Assembly (NCBI GenBank): GCA_014239155.1
Contig: JAAZZQ010000029.1
Span: 1 to 51,907 of the forward strand
From: Lachnospiraceae bacterium
Lineage (GTDB): Bacteria > Bacillota > Clostridia > Lachnospirales > Lachnospiraceae
Direction of reading: 5' to 3'
DNA length: 51,907 bases
Position 1 is the first letter of the stretch, and each line of letters opens with the position of its first letter. Below are positions 45,559 through 51,907 of the stretch, one piece after another. The notes beneath the pieces are model-generated. The model did not search any database. It was given only the letters and a program-made list of their open reading frames with translations, and had not been told where the DNA came from. Both the position numbers and the translations under genes were made by a program.

Positions 45559-46401
45559 TTATTTCTTAGAGTAATCGTAGAATCCAACACCTGTCTTCTT
45601 TCCAAGTTTTCCAGCGCGCACCATCTTTCTAAGAAGCGGTGAAGGTGCATACTTAGAGTCGCCAGTCTCAGCATAAATTACTTCCATAATGGCAAGTACA
45701 ATGTCAAGTCCTATGTAATCTCCAAGTGCCAGAGGTCCCATTGGGTGATTTGCGCCAAGTTGCATGGCAACATCAATATCTGCAACACTTGCAACACCTG
45801 CCGCATATACATTAATTGCCTCGTTAATCATCGGAATCAAAATTCTGTTTACTACAAATCCAGCCGCCTCATTGACCTCAACAGGAGTCTTACCAATCTC
45901 AGAAGCAATACCCTTAATCTTCTCAACCAAGTCGGCAGGCGTATTCGCACCAGCAATCACCTCTACCAACTTCATTCTGTCAGCAGGATTAAAGAAATGC
46001 ATACCAATCAACGGACGGTCAAGTCCTGCACCCATCTCTGTGATAGAAAGAGAGGAGGTGTTCGTTGCGAAAATACACTCTGGCTTTACAATATCCTGCA
46101 ATTCCTTGAATGTTGTCTTCTTAATTTCCATTTTCTCAGGAGCAACCTCAATTACAAGATCACAGTCTGTACAGATATCTTTTAGACCTGTGGCAATCTT
46201 TGCAGCAATCGCATCTGCTTTGTCCTGTGTAATCTTTTCTTTGCTTACAAGAAAGTTCAAATTCTTTAAAATCTTAGCCTTTCCGCCATCTGCAAACTCC
46301 TGCTTAATATCGCATAAACATACCTCATAGCCATCTGTCATTGCAAAAGCCTGCGCAATACCAGAACCCATTGTTCCAGCGCCAATAATACCTACCTTCA
46401 T
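45559..46401 (-). CDS. hbd: 3-hydroxybutyryl-CoA dehydrogenase
   Basis: A 280-residue NAD(P)-dependent enzyme reducing acetoacetyl-CoA to 3-hydroxybutyryl-CoA. The dinucleotide site IGAGTMGSGIAQ starts at residue 6, TNTSSLSIT is at 114-122, catalytic His135 lies in GMHFFNPADRMKLVEVI, and the C-terminal domain opens with GFVVNRILIPMINEA. Full length for the family. Start: ATG after AAGGAGGAG. It is 32 bases upstream of bcd's hairpin gap and 32 bases downstream of crt. Confidence 0.96.
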   Translation of the reverse strand: MKVGIIGAGTMGSGIAQAFAMTDGYEVCLCDIKQEFADGGKAKILKNLNFLVSKEKITQDKADAIAAKIATGLKDICTDCDLVIEVAPEKMEIKKTTFKELQDIVKPECIFATNTSSLSITEMGAGLDRPLIGMHFFNPADRMKLVEVIAGANTPADLVEKIKGIASEIGKTPVEVNEAAGFVVNRILIPMINEAINVYAAGVASVADIDVAMQLGANHPMGPLALGDYIGLDIVLAIMEVIYAETGDSKYAPSPLLRKMVRAGKLGKKTGVGFYDYSKK

Positions 46402-46433
46402 CGTTTCTCCTCCTTAAATCTCTCATTATTTTA

Positions 46434-47219
46434 TTAACAATTTTTAAATGGCTCCTTCACCTTCTCTTTATTCTTATCTAGGAAGAATGCCATGCCATAT
46501 TTCTGGTCTTCTGTCTCAAAGCAGTCGCCAAACAATTTCTCCTCAATCACAATTGCCTTGTCCATATCCACATCAAGACCTTCATTGATTGCTTTCTTGC
46601 AATTGCGCACTGCAATCGGAGCATTTTTTGCGATACCTGCTGCCATCTTCTCCGCCTGCGTCATCAACTCTTCGGCTGGATATACTGCGTTTACCAAACC
46701 AATCCGAAGTGCTTCATCTGCCTTGATGTTTCTGGCTGTATAAATCATCTGTTTTGCCATGCCAGCACCTACAAGACGTGCAAGTCTCTGTGTTCCGCCG
46801 AATCCCGGCGTGATACCCAAACCAACCTCTGGTTGACCAAACACAGCATTTTCAGAACAGATTCTAATATCACAGCTCATAGAAATCTCGCATCCACCGC
46901 CGAGTGCAAAGCCATTTACCGCTGCAATCACTGGAATTGGAAATGTCTCAAGTTTTCTAAACACATCATTTCCCTTTTTGCCAAAAGCTTCACCCTCCTC
47001 TTTTGTGAGTGTGCTCATCTCACCGATATCTGCCCCTGCAACAAAAGATTTTGTACCCGCGCCTGTCAAAATAAGGCATCTTATCTCATCAAGATTCACT
47101 GTGTCAAGTGTTTCATTCAGCTCGTCCAGCACCTGAGAATTAAGTGCATTCAAAGCTTTTTCACGGTTGATGGTAATTTTTCCAACCGCACCGTTTGCCT
47201 CATAAAGAATATACTCCAT
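46434..47219 (-). CDS. crt: Crotonase (3-hydroxybutyryl-CoA dehydratase)
   Basis: A 261-residue enoyl-CoA hydratase. The oxyanion segment AGADIGEM (61-68), catalytic Glu111 in GGGCEIS and Glu131 in GQPEVGLG are all present, followed by ITPGFGGTQRLARLVG. It converts 3-hydroxybutyryl-CoA to crotonyl-CoA. The ATG at 47219 follows GGAGGTAAGT; an in-frame ATG at 47240 lies upstream of that site. The 91-base gap after thl contains two overlapping inverted repeats. Confidence 0.96.
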   Translation of the reverse strand: MEYILYEANGAVGKITINREKALNALNSQVLDELNETLDTVNLDEIRCLILTGAGTKSFVAGADIGEMSTLTKEEGEAFGKKGNDVFRKLETFPIPVIAAVNGFALGGGCEISMSCDIRICSENAVFGQPEVGLGITPGFGGTQRLARLVGAGMAKQMIYTARNIKADEALRIGLVNAVYPAEELMTQAEKMAAGIAKNAPIAVRNCKKAINEGLDVDMDKAIVIEEKLFGDCFETEDQKYGMAFFLDKNKEKVKEPFKNC

Positions 47220-47252
47220 ACTTACCTCCATATTTCGCATTCTTTTCTATAA

Positions 47253-47296
47253 ATGTCAGAAATTCTTAGCTGACATATTTGCCAGCCAGAATTTCT
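47253..47296 (-). promoter_or_regulatory. Two overlapping hairpins in the thl-crt gap
   Basis: ATGTCAG (47253-47259) can pair with CTGACAT (47270-47276). AGAAATTCT (47258-47266) can pair with AGAATTTCT (47288-47296). The two stems share two bases and are interleaved, so they compete. The element lies 34 bases before the crt start codon in the mRNA and could tune crt translation or RNA stability. Confidence 0.4.
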
Positions 47297-47310
47297 ATTT
47301 TATCCATTCA

Positions 47311-48495
47311 TTATTCATATTTTTTTACTATTGTTGAGCAGCCCATACCGCCACCAATACAAAGTGTAGCAAGACCTGTCTTTGCATCCTTTGCTTCCAT
47401 CTCATGAAGCAATGTAACTAAGATACGGCAACCTGATGCACCTACAGGATGTCCCAGTGCAATCGCACCACCATTTGGATTGAGCTGCTTATCTACATCG
47501 ATACCTAAATCTCTGCCAACTGCAATGGACTGTGCGGCAAATGCCTCGTTCGCCTCGATAATATCAAAATCTTCAATCTTCATGCCAGTCTTTGCCAGAA
47601 CCTTCTTGGTTGCTGCAACAGGTCCGATTCCCATCACTTCAGGTCTCACACCTGCAAGCGCACCTGCAACCCACTCAGCCATCGGTGTCACACCTAATTC
47701 TTTTGCCTTTTCCTCACTCATAACCACAATTGCTGCCGCACCATCGTTGATGCCTGAAGCATTTCCTGCTGTGACATATTTGTCCTTGTTAATTGGACGA
47801 AGTTTTGCAAGTCCTTCGATTGTAGAGCCTGCTCTTGGTCCCTCATCAACCTTAAACTCCACCATTTCTTTTTTCTTCTTAACCATAACGGGTACGATTT
47901 CTTTATCAAATGCACCAGATTTCTGAGCAGCCTCTGCCTTTTGCTGGCTCTTAAGTGCAAACTCATCCAACTCTTCCCGCGTAATCTTCCACTCGTCACA
48001 AATATTGTCTGCTGTCTGAATCATATGATAATCATTAAATGCATCCCAGAGAGCATCCTTAATCATAGTATCAACAAGCACACCATTGTTCATTCTATAG
48101 CCGAAACGTGCATTAGGAAGTGCGAACGGAGCCATTGACATATTTTCCATGCCGCCTGCTACCACGATATCTGCATCGCCTGCTAAAATCATCTGCGCTG
48201 CCATATTAACACAGTTCAAACCAGATCCACATACCACGTTCACTGTAACTGCGGGTGTCTCAATAGGAATTCCTGCTTTGATAGATGACTGGCGGGCAAC
48301 ATTCTGTCCAAGACCTGCCTGAATCACACATCCCATATACACATGATCCACTTTGTCCGCTGGAACACCTGCTCTATTCAATGCTTCCTTGATCACAATT
48401 GCGCCAAGTTCTGGAGCCGGAGTTGTGCTGAGTGAACCGCCCATAGTACCGATTGCTGTACGACACGCACCTGCTAATACAATTTTCTTTGCCAT
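47311..48495 (-). CDS. thl: Acetyl-CoA C-acetyltransferase (thiolase)
   Basis: A 394-residue biosynthetic thiolase condensing two acetyl-CoA to acetoacetyl-CoA. Acyl-accepting Cys89 lies in [10 protein letters not shown]; the C-terminal active-site segments are [17 protein letters not shown] and LCIGGGMGC. The N-terminus [16 protein letters not shown] agrees with clostridial Thl. Start: ATG at 48495 after GGAGGAAAAGATA. First gene of the operon thl-crt-hbd-bcd-etfB-etfA, the central pathway from acetyl-CoA to butyryl-CoA. Confidence 0.96.
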   Translation of the reverse strand: MAKKIVLAGACRTAIGTMGGSLSTTPAPELGAIVIKEALNRAGVPADKVDHVYMGCVIQAGLGQNVARQSSIKAGIPIETPAVTVNVVCGSGLNCVNMAAQMILAGDADIVVAGGMENMSMAPFALPNARFGYRMNNGVLVDTMIKDALWDAFNDYHMIQTADNICDEWKITREELDEFALKSQQKAEAAQKSGAFDKEIVPVMVKKKKEMVEFKVDEGPRAGSTIEGLAKLRPINKDKYVTAGNASGINDGAAAIVVMSEEKAKELGVTPMAEWVAGALAGVRPEVMGIGPVAATKKVLAKTGMKIEDFDIIEANEAFAAQSIAVGRDLGIDVDKQLNPNGGAIALGHPVGASGCRILVTLLHEMEAKDAKTGLATLCIGGGMGCSTIVKKYE

Positions 48496-48890
48496 TATCT
48501 TTTCCTCCATCTAAAAAAATTCCTTCAATGGGCTGTGCAGTCTTACACTCACCCATTTGTTTCCGTGTGACTATGATTGCCATTTTATCACAACAAACAA
48601 AAAAACTTAAAAATGCACAAAAAAATATTGCAGATTTGCCTAATACATTCTATCTATGTACAAACTCTTTGTGCAGTATTTAACATTTATTCCTTTATTG
48701 CAGTCATCACAGTCATTGTGCTTATTTTACCACATTGTTAAAAAAAAAGCAATCTATTTATCTTTTGTAATTTATTACAATATTAACGAAATTTCTCTAA
48801 AAAAATTATTGATTTTTATATTTTTCTGCATCGTATGGAAAAAATAATTTTTGCCAATATTGTGCACTGTTTCCATTTTTTGTTCTTTGT
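48496..48890. other. Leader region of the butyryl-CoA operon
   Basis: A 395-base AT-rich stretch without a credible gene. It contains a possible promoter for thl at 48724-48752, implying a leader of more than 200 bases, and poly-T/poly-A tracts behind the truncated M23 gene. Confidence 0.5.
48724..48752 (-). promoter_or_regulatory. Possible promoter of the butyryl-CoA operon
   Basis: On the minus strand TTGCTT and TAAAAT are 17 bases apart. A second TAAAAT nearer the gene (in TTGTGATAAAATGG) lacks a good -35, so the true start may differ. Confidence 0.4.
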
Positions 48891-49340
48891 CTATTTTGTA
48901 TCTTTCGGTATCACAGGGTCTTTCATAGCATACTTTCTGTCCCATTCCTTCGTGGTATCATTTCGCTCCACATCACATCTGTTAGCACTTAAAAATCCTG
49001 CCAATTGGTAAAAATCTACCCAAATTTCATTATTTCCATCTTTTTGAGACTCGTCAAAAATTAACTGCAAGCCGACATGTAAATGCACAGACTTGATATT
49101 GTTCACATTTTCCTTGTCACTGTATCCAGTATGCCCCATGTAACCAATCACATCACCCGCGGTAACATAATCACCTTCCTTTAACCCCTCCGCATAAGGC
49201 CTGTTCTGGCGCAAATGCGCATAGTAATAGTATCGTTTCTTATCAAAACTGCGAATGCCAATGCGCCAACCACCATATCGATTCCAACCAAGCGCCTCCA
49301 CATACCCCGACTCAACCGCGATAATGGGCGTGCCAATCAA
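48891..49340 (-). pseudogene. 5'-truncated M23 metallopeptidase
   Basis: About 149 codons match the second half of a LytM/M23 endopeptidase: GGWRIGIRS, YYYAHLRQN, GDVIGYMGHTG and the metal and catalytic motif HLHVGL. The first metal-binding H-x(3)-D segment, any signal peptide and the natural start codon are missing. The frame opens only at a TTG and closes at a stop a few codons upstream. The break falls about 60 bases before the terminator and CRISPR array. It is therefore a remnant, probably non-functional, left by a rearrangement at the array side. Confidence 0.75.
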
Positions 49341-49398
49341 AATGTTAAGTAGAATATATTTCCTTTACTATATGACTTTTATCAAACAGAATAGCCCA

Positions 49399-49448
49399 AA
49401 AATAACGCAAAGCTAATTCATTTAAAATGATTCGTTTTGCGTTATTTT
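49399..49448. terminator. Terminator at the distal end of the CRISPR array
   Basis: AAAATAACGCAAA and TTTGCGTTATTTT form a perfect 13-bp inverted repeat with a 24-nt loop, seven bases beyond the last repeat. A and T ends allow action on either strand. In the minus orientation it would end the array transcript. Confidence 0.65.
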
Positions 49449-49454
49449 AGTGTG

Positions 49455-49930
49455 GCAATTCCCTTTAGCGGGTATTTTTCTTTTCTACAACAATGGGAAA
49501 ACGACAGCTGGAGAGCACAAAATGTAACAATTCCCTTTAGCGGGCTTCTTTCTTCTTTATGGTATCAATCGTCATGAGAGTCGAAAAATTGTAAATAAGC
49601 GGCAATTCCCTTTAGCGGGTAGACTTCGTTTCTATCCAGAAGAAATTGAGACGCTTTCAATCATTATCAACATATAGTAATTCCCTTTAGCGGGTAGACG
49701 TCATTTCTACATTTATGGCAACGACGAGTTCAGAAGTAACTGGTTGCAGCAATTCCCTTTAACGGGTATAAGGCATTTCTACACGCTTCATTCCGTCAAA
49801 AAAACCATTAACTGTTGAGTAGCAATTCCCTTTAGCGGGTAGACTTCGTTTCTACCAGTAAACCACCAATCATGATCGAACCGGATTTTTCTTTTAGCAA
49901 TTCTCTTTAGCGGATAGACGTCATTTCTAT
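49455..49930 (-). CRISPR. Degenerate seven-repeat CRISPR array, no adjacent cas genes
   Basis: Seven repeats of about 34 bp start at 49455, 49527, 49602, 49677, 49749, 49822 and 49897. They are separated by six unique spacers of 38-41 bp. The plus-strand core GCAATTCCCTTTAGCGGGTA is well kept; the other half, GACTTCGTTTCTAC, varies, most in the two repeats at 49455 and 49527. On the minus strand most repeats can fold GTAGA with TCTAC, and the repeat at 49897 keeps this stem by paired changes to ATAGA/TCTAT. An AT-rich leader and promoter to the right indicate minus-strand transcription. Spacing suits type III. The only cas6 in view is 37 kb away. Confidence 0.88.
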
Positions 49931-50078
49931 AGTATCCCCTCACAATCCTCTAAAATCAAGGTTTTCAAGACTCATTTTCGCAGGCAATTATCTGACTATT
50001 CTAAAAACAGTCTTTTTCAGGCTTCCTTTTTGATTTCTCAAAAATTATAATATATTAATACAATTTTTTATGTAATTT
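49931..50078 (-). promoter_or_regulatory. CRISPR leader
   Basis: About 150 AT-rich bases between the array promoter and its first transcribed repeat, with no open frame. This is where a leader is expected if new spacers enter at the 49897 repeat. Confidence 0.5.
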
Positions 50079-50107
50079 ATTTTATCATACATTCCATTCT
50101 CTATCAA
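50079..50107 (-). promoter_or_regulatory. Promoter of the CRISPR array
   Basis: On the minus strand TTGATA and TAAAAT are exactly 17 bases apart, reading into the leader and array. Confidence 0.6.
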
Positions 50108-50148
50108 TAGCCATTTTCTTTTTTAAGCAATTACCATATTATAATAAT

Positions 50149-50185
50149 AAAAGACCCACTTTAAAAAACTTAAAACAGATCTTTT
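50149..50185 (-). terminator. Terminator of the lysis cassette
   Basis: On the minus strand AAAAGATCTGT can pair with GTGGGTCTTTT through 11 pairs, several of them G-U, followed by ATTATTAT. It lies just after the amidase stop codon and isolates the CRISPR promoter from phage-type transcription. Confidence 0.5.
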
Positions 50186-50198
50186 ATTCTAAAAAATA

Positions 50199-51008
50199 TT
50201 ATCTAACACAAACACTTATAAATGTCTTTCTTGTAATTTCTCCCACAATTCCATCTTTTTTTAATCCCAATCTCTCTTGTGCTGTTTTTATTGCAGCTTC
50301 TGATTTGGAACCAATTACACCATCAATCTCGGATTTTCGCAACAAGCCAAAACGCCATAAGTACCATTGTACCCATTTTGCACTTTCTCCTTTTGTTCCT
50401 CTCCTTATATTAGTTATTGGTTCTTTATATGGATTAATTTCTGATGTTATCGTTACATTTGTTGGAACCATTTTAACACCAAGCCTTTCATTTACTTGTT
50501 CTGCAATATAACTATGCAGATTATATAAGTAATTTCCCGGACAAGCTTTCGCTGCAAAATCCCTATGTACAGTCATATTGCAGCCATTCTTATGATTTAT
50601 GCGGTCTAACTTGTTTTCAGACCACACCAACTTTTTAATTCCGTTTCGTTTACAAATATCTGTTACAAGTTCAATCAAACTTGATATCGCCTTATCAGAT
50701 ACATGCCAATCGGGTGCTCCACCATCATTTGCGACTTCAATTGTAACTGCTCTGTGATCGTTTTTGGCATTAGATGATGCCCATGACCTGTCTTTTTCCT
50801 CAACATACAACGCAATCCTTCCATCTGTTCCTATACCATAATTAGAAGATGCTTTTCTGGAAGACAAAGCAAATACATTTCCACAAGTTTCAATGGATAG
50901 ATTACCTGCCATACAGTGAATTGTAATAGTATCAATTTTATGATTTCTTGGAGTCTTATTTGGACTTAGTTTTCTGAAAAGCGCCAATAAACTATTTGTA
51001 AATTTCAT
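50199..51008 (-). CDS. Phage-type N-acetylmuramoyl-L-alanine amidase (endolysin)
   Basis: A 269-residue endolysin-like protein without a signal peptide. The Amidase_2 domain (about 20-175) has zinc ligands His31 (TITIHCMAG), His148 (MTVHRDF) and Cys156 (KACPG), with Glu91 as a likely catalytic residue in VTIEVAN. Residues about 205-269 form a peptidoglycan-binding domain (RRGTKGESAKWVQWYLWRFG, DGIVGEITRKTF). It cleaves the bond between muramic acid and the stem peptide. Start: ATG at 51008 after AAAGGTGG; the longer frame adds unrelated residues. It is the last gene of a three-gene lysis cassette. Confidence 0.92.
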   Translation of the reverse strand: MKFTNSLLALFRKLSPNKTPRNHKIDTITIHCMAGNLSIETCGNVFALSSRKASSNYGIGTDGRIALYVEEKDRSWASSNAKNDHRAVTIEVANDGGAPDWHVSDKAISSLIELVTDICKRNGIKKLVWSENKLDRINHKNGCNMTVHRDFAAKACPGNYLYNLHSYIAEQVNERLGVKMVPTNVTITSEINPYKEPITNIRRGTKGESAKWVQWYLWRFGLLRKSEIDGVIGSKSEAAIKTAQERLGLKKDGIVGEITRKTFISVCVR

Positions 51009-51089
51009 TTCATTTTCCACCTTTCTTACTGTTTTGTTCAAAGAAATAGGGTGGCAATTTGCCACCCTAAACTATGTTTTATATTTCTT

Positions 51090-51326
51090 CTACTCCTCAA
51101 ACTTATCCACCTCTATGTCAGTCTGTGTTGTAATATTTGCTGCATCAGTTAAGCCTTCACCTACAACATAAGCTACTATTGATGCACCAGCCATAATAAG
51201 CGCTGTTACTTGTGTAGCAGTATTCTCGGTTCCGCCTGTGGCTACAATCATCATAGACACAAAAGATGCGACTGAAGCCCATAATTTACGGCTTGTAAGT
51301 TTTCTTATCCAATTAATCTGTTTCAT
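51090..51326 (-). CDS. Phage holin-like small membrane protein
   Basis: A 78-residue protein with a basic N-terminus (MKQINWIRKLTSRKLWAS), two short hydrophobic segments (about 16-33 and 43-60) and an acidic tail. Size, topology and position directly upstream of an amidase indicate a holin that releases the endolysin. Start: ATG at 51326 after GTAGGAGG. I cannot place it in a specific holin family. Confidence 0.75.
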   Translation of the reverse strand: MKQINWIRKLTSRKLWASVASFVSMMIVATGGTENTATQVTALIMAGASIVAYVVGEGLTDAANITTQTDIEVDKFEE

Positions 51327-51366
51327 AGTATGTCCTCCTACCAAAAATTAAAATTCTGTTTGCAAC

Positions 51367-51675
51367 TTATATCCCAAGCTGTGTCATAAGGTAGCAAACA
51401 ACAGCACCTACAACCGCTGTAACAACATGGGAAGCAACCCTGCGCCATTTCTCACCATCTCTAGCTTCCAGTATTTCCAAACGTGTCCCCTGTTTTTCCT
51501 GCTCCTTTACCATACTCTCCATACTAGACGCAAGCTTTTCTACTGAAGTAGTAAGTGCTCCTATCTGCCTAACACTTTCTTCCAATTCTGCGATCCTGCG
51601 ATTTTGGCGGTGGTTTTCATCATCCTGTCGTCTTGCAAACTCCTCATGCTCCTTTCTGGATATCCCTTCATCCAT
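51367..51675 (-). CDS. XhlA-like coiled-coil membrane protein of lysis cassette
   Basis: A 102-residue protein: a charged N-terminus (MDEGISRKEHEEFARRQD), a coiled-coil heptad region (about 25-72) and a single C-terminal membrane helix (about 80-98). This is the layout of hemolysin XhlA proteins found with holins and amidases in defective prophages such as PBSX. Start: ATG at 51675 after AAAGGAGGAAG. A longer frame to 51759 would overlap the next gene's end and has no ribosome site. Confidence 0.75.
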   Translation of the reverse strand: MDEGISRKEHEEFARRQDDENHRQNRRIAELEESVRQIGALTTSVEKLASSMESMVKEQEKQGTRLEILEARDGEKWRRVASHVVTAVVGAVVCYLMTQLGI

Positions 51676-51745
51676 GTGACTTCCTCCTTTCTTCCTTTTT
51701 GCGCATAAATAAACGCATATCAACGCCAAATTTCTTTTTTGGTGC

Positions 51746-51907
51746 TCATATGCGGTCATTTAGGGAAATAAATAGTAATTTAGTAAAAATCAAAACTGGA
51801 ACATATATAACAAGTAAAATACCAGTATGTATAAATTTAGAATTTAAAGCAAAATATTTCTGTGCAATTGGAACAATAAATGGCAAAAAGATTATTCGAC
51901 TATACAA
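51746..51907 (-). CDS. C-terminal fragment of a multi-pass membrane protein, cut by window edge
   Basis: The minus strand is open from the right edge to a TGA at 51746-51748, giving about 53 residues. They include two hydrophobic stretches (IIFLPFIVPIAQKYF and HTGILLVIYVPVLIFTKLLF) and end in SLNDRI. This looks like the last helices of an integral membrane protein, perhaps an acyltransferase-3 type enzyme, but there is too little to name it. The start lies outside the window. Confidence 0.4.
   Translation of the reverse strand: MYSRIIFLPFIVPIAQKYFALNSKFIHTGILLVIYVPVLIFTKLLFISLNDRI

Noticed and set aside
49455-49930. Type V-A (Cas12a) array, because repeats contain TTTCTAC
   Set aside because: The rest of the repeat differs, the orientation fits the opposite strand, and no cas12 gene is present; the match is too short.
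1-51907. tRNA and rRNA genes
   Set aside because: None was recognised when reading both strands; no GTTCGAATC-type arm with a matching acceptor stem was found, though a tRNA search program would be the decisive test.

Overview
The window looks like chromosome from an anaerobic, spore-forming, butyrate-producing member of the Clostridia, most likely a Lachnospiraceae-type gut bacterium. The reasons are a complete thl-crt-hbd-bcd-etfB-etfA cluster plus ptb-buk, a SpoVAE-type spore protein, a Csp-like S8 protease, AT-rich intergenic DNA with strong AGGAGG ribosome sites, and a large carbohydrate-utilisation content. Species cannot be settled from sequence reading alone.

Layout. 1-5.9 kb: housekeeping and small genes (LytTR regulator, DegV, a DUF5721-like protein, SpoVAE, a divergent carbamate kinase, LspA, a repeat-tailed lipoprotein). 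6.1-12.4 kb: a six-gene type III CRISPR operon on the minus strand (two-TM membrane protein, cas10, csm2, csm3, csm4, cas6) with its own promoter. 12.7-14.4 kb: S8 protease. 14.5-22.9 kb: hexuronide operon on the minus strand (GH2, GPH transporter, HAD, GH3, UxuA, UxuB-like SDR), with a divergent AraC regulator at 23.3-24.6 kb. 24.6-29.3 kb: ThrE-type two-gene exporter, chemoreceptor, XRE-TPR regulator. 29.4-31.5 kb: ptb-buk. 31.6-41.2 kb: YesM/YesN two-component pair around an Lpl-type ABC importer and a GH31 glycosidase. 41.4 kb: Uma2 nuclease-fold protein. 42.2-48.5 kb: butyryl-CoA operon. 48.9-51.9 kb: a 5'-truncated M23 peptidase, a seven-repeat CRISPR array with promoter and terminator, a prophage-like lysis cassette (amidase, holin-like, XhlA-like) and the tail of a membrane protein cut by the window edge.

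How it fits together. Sugar import and hydrolysis feed acetyl-CoA. The thl operon makes butyryl-CoA, with Bcd-Etf as the expected electron-bifurcating step, and Ptb-Buk converts butyryl-CoA to butyrate with ATP gain. The most unusual element is the CRISPR operon. Its Cas10 keeps the GGDD cyclase motif but has no recognisable HD nuclease motif. No csm5, csm6, cas1 or cas2 is present, and the first gene of the operon encodes a two-TM protein with a cytosolic Rossmann-like domain. This suggests a signalling-only type III variant in which a membrane protein is the cyclic-oligoadenylate effector. The degenerate array 37 kb away may supply its guides; that link is inference.
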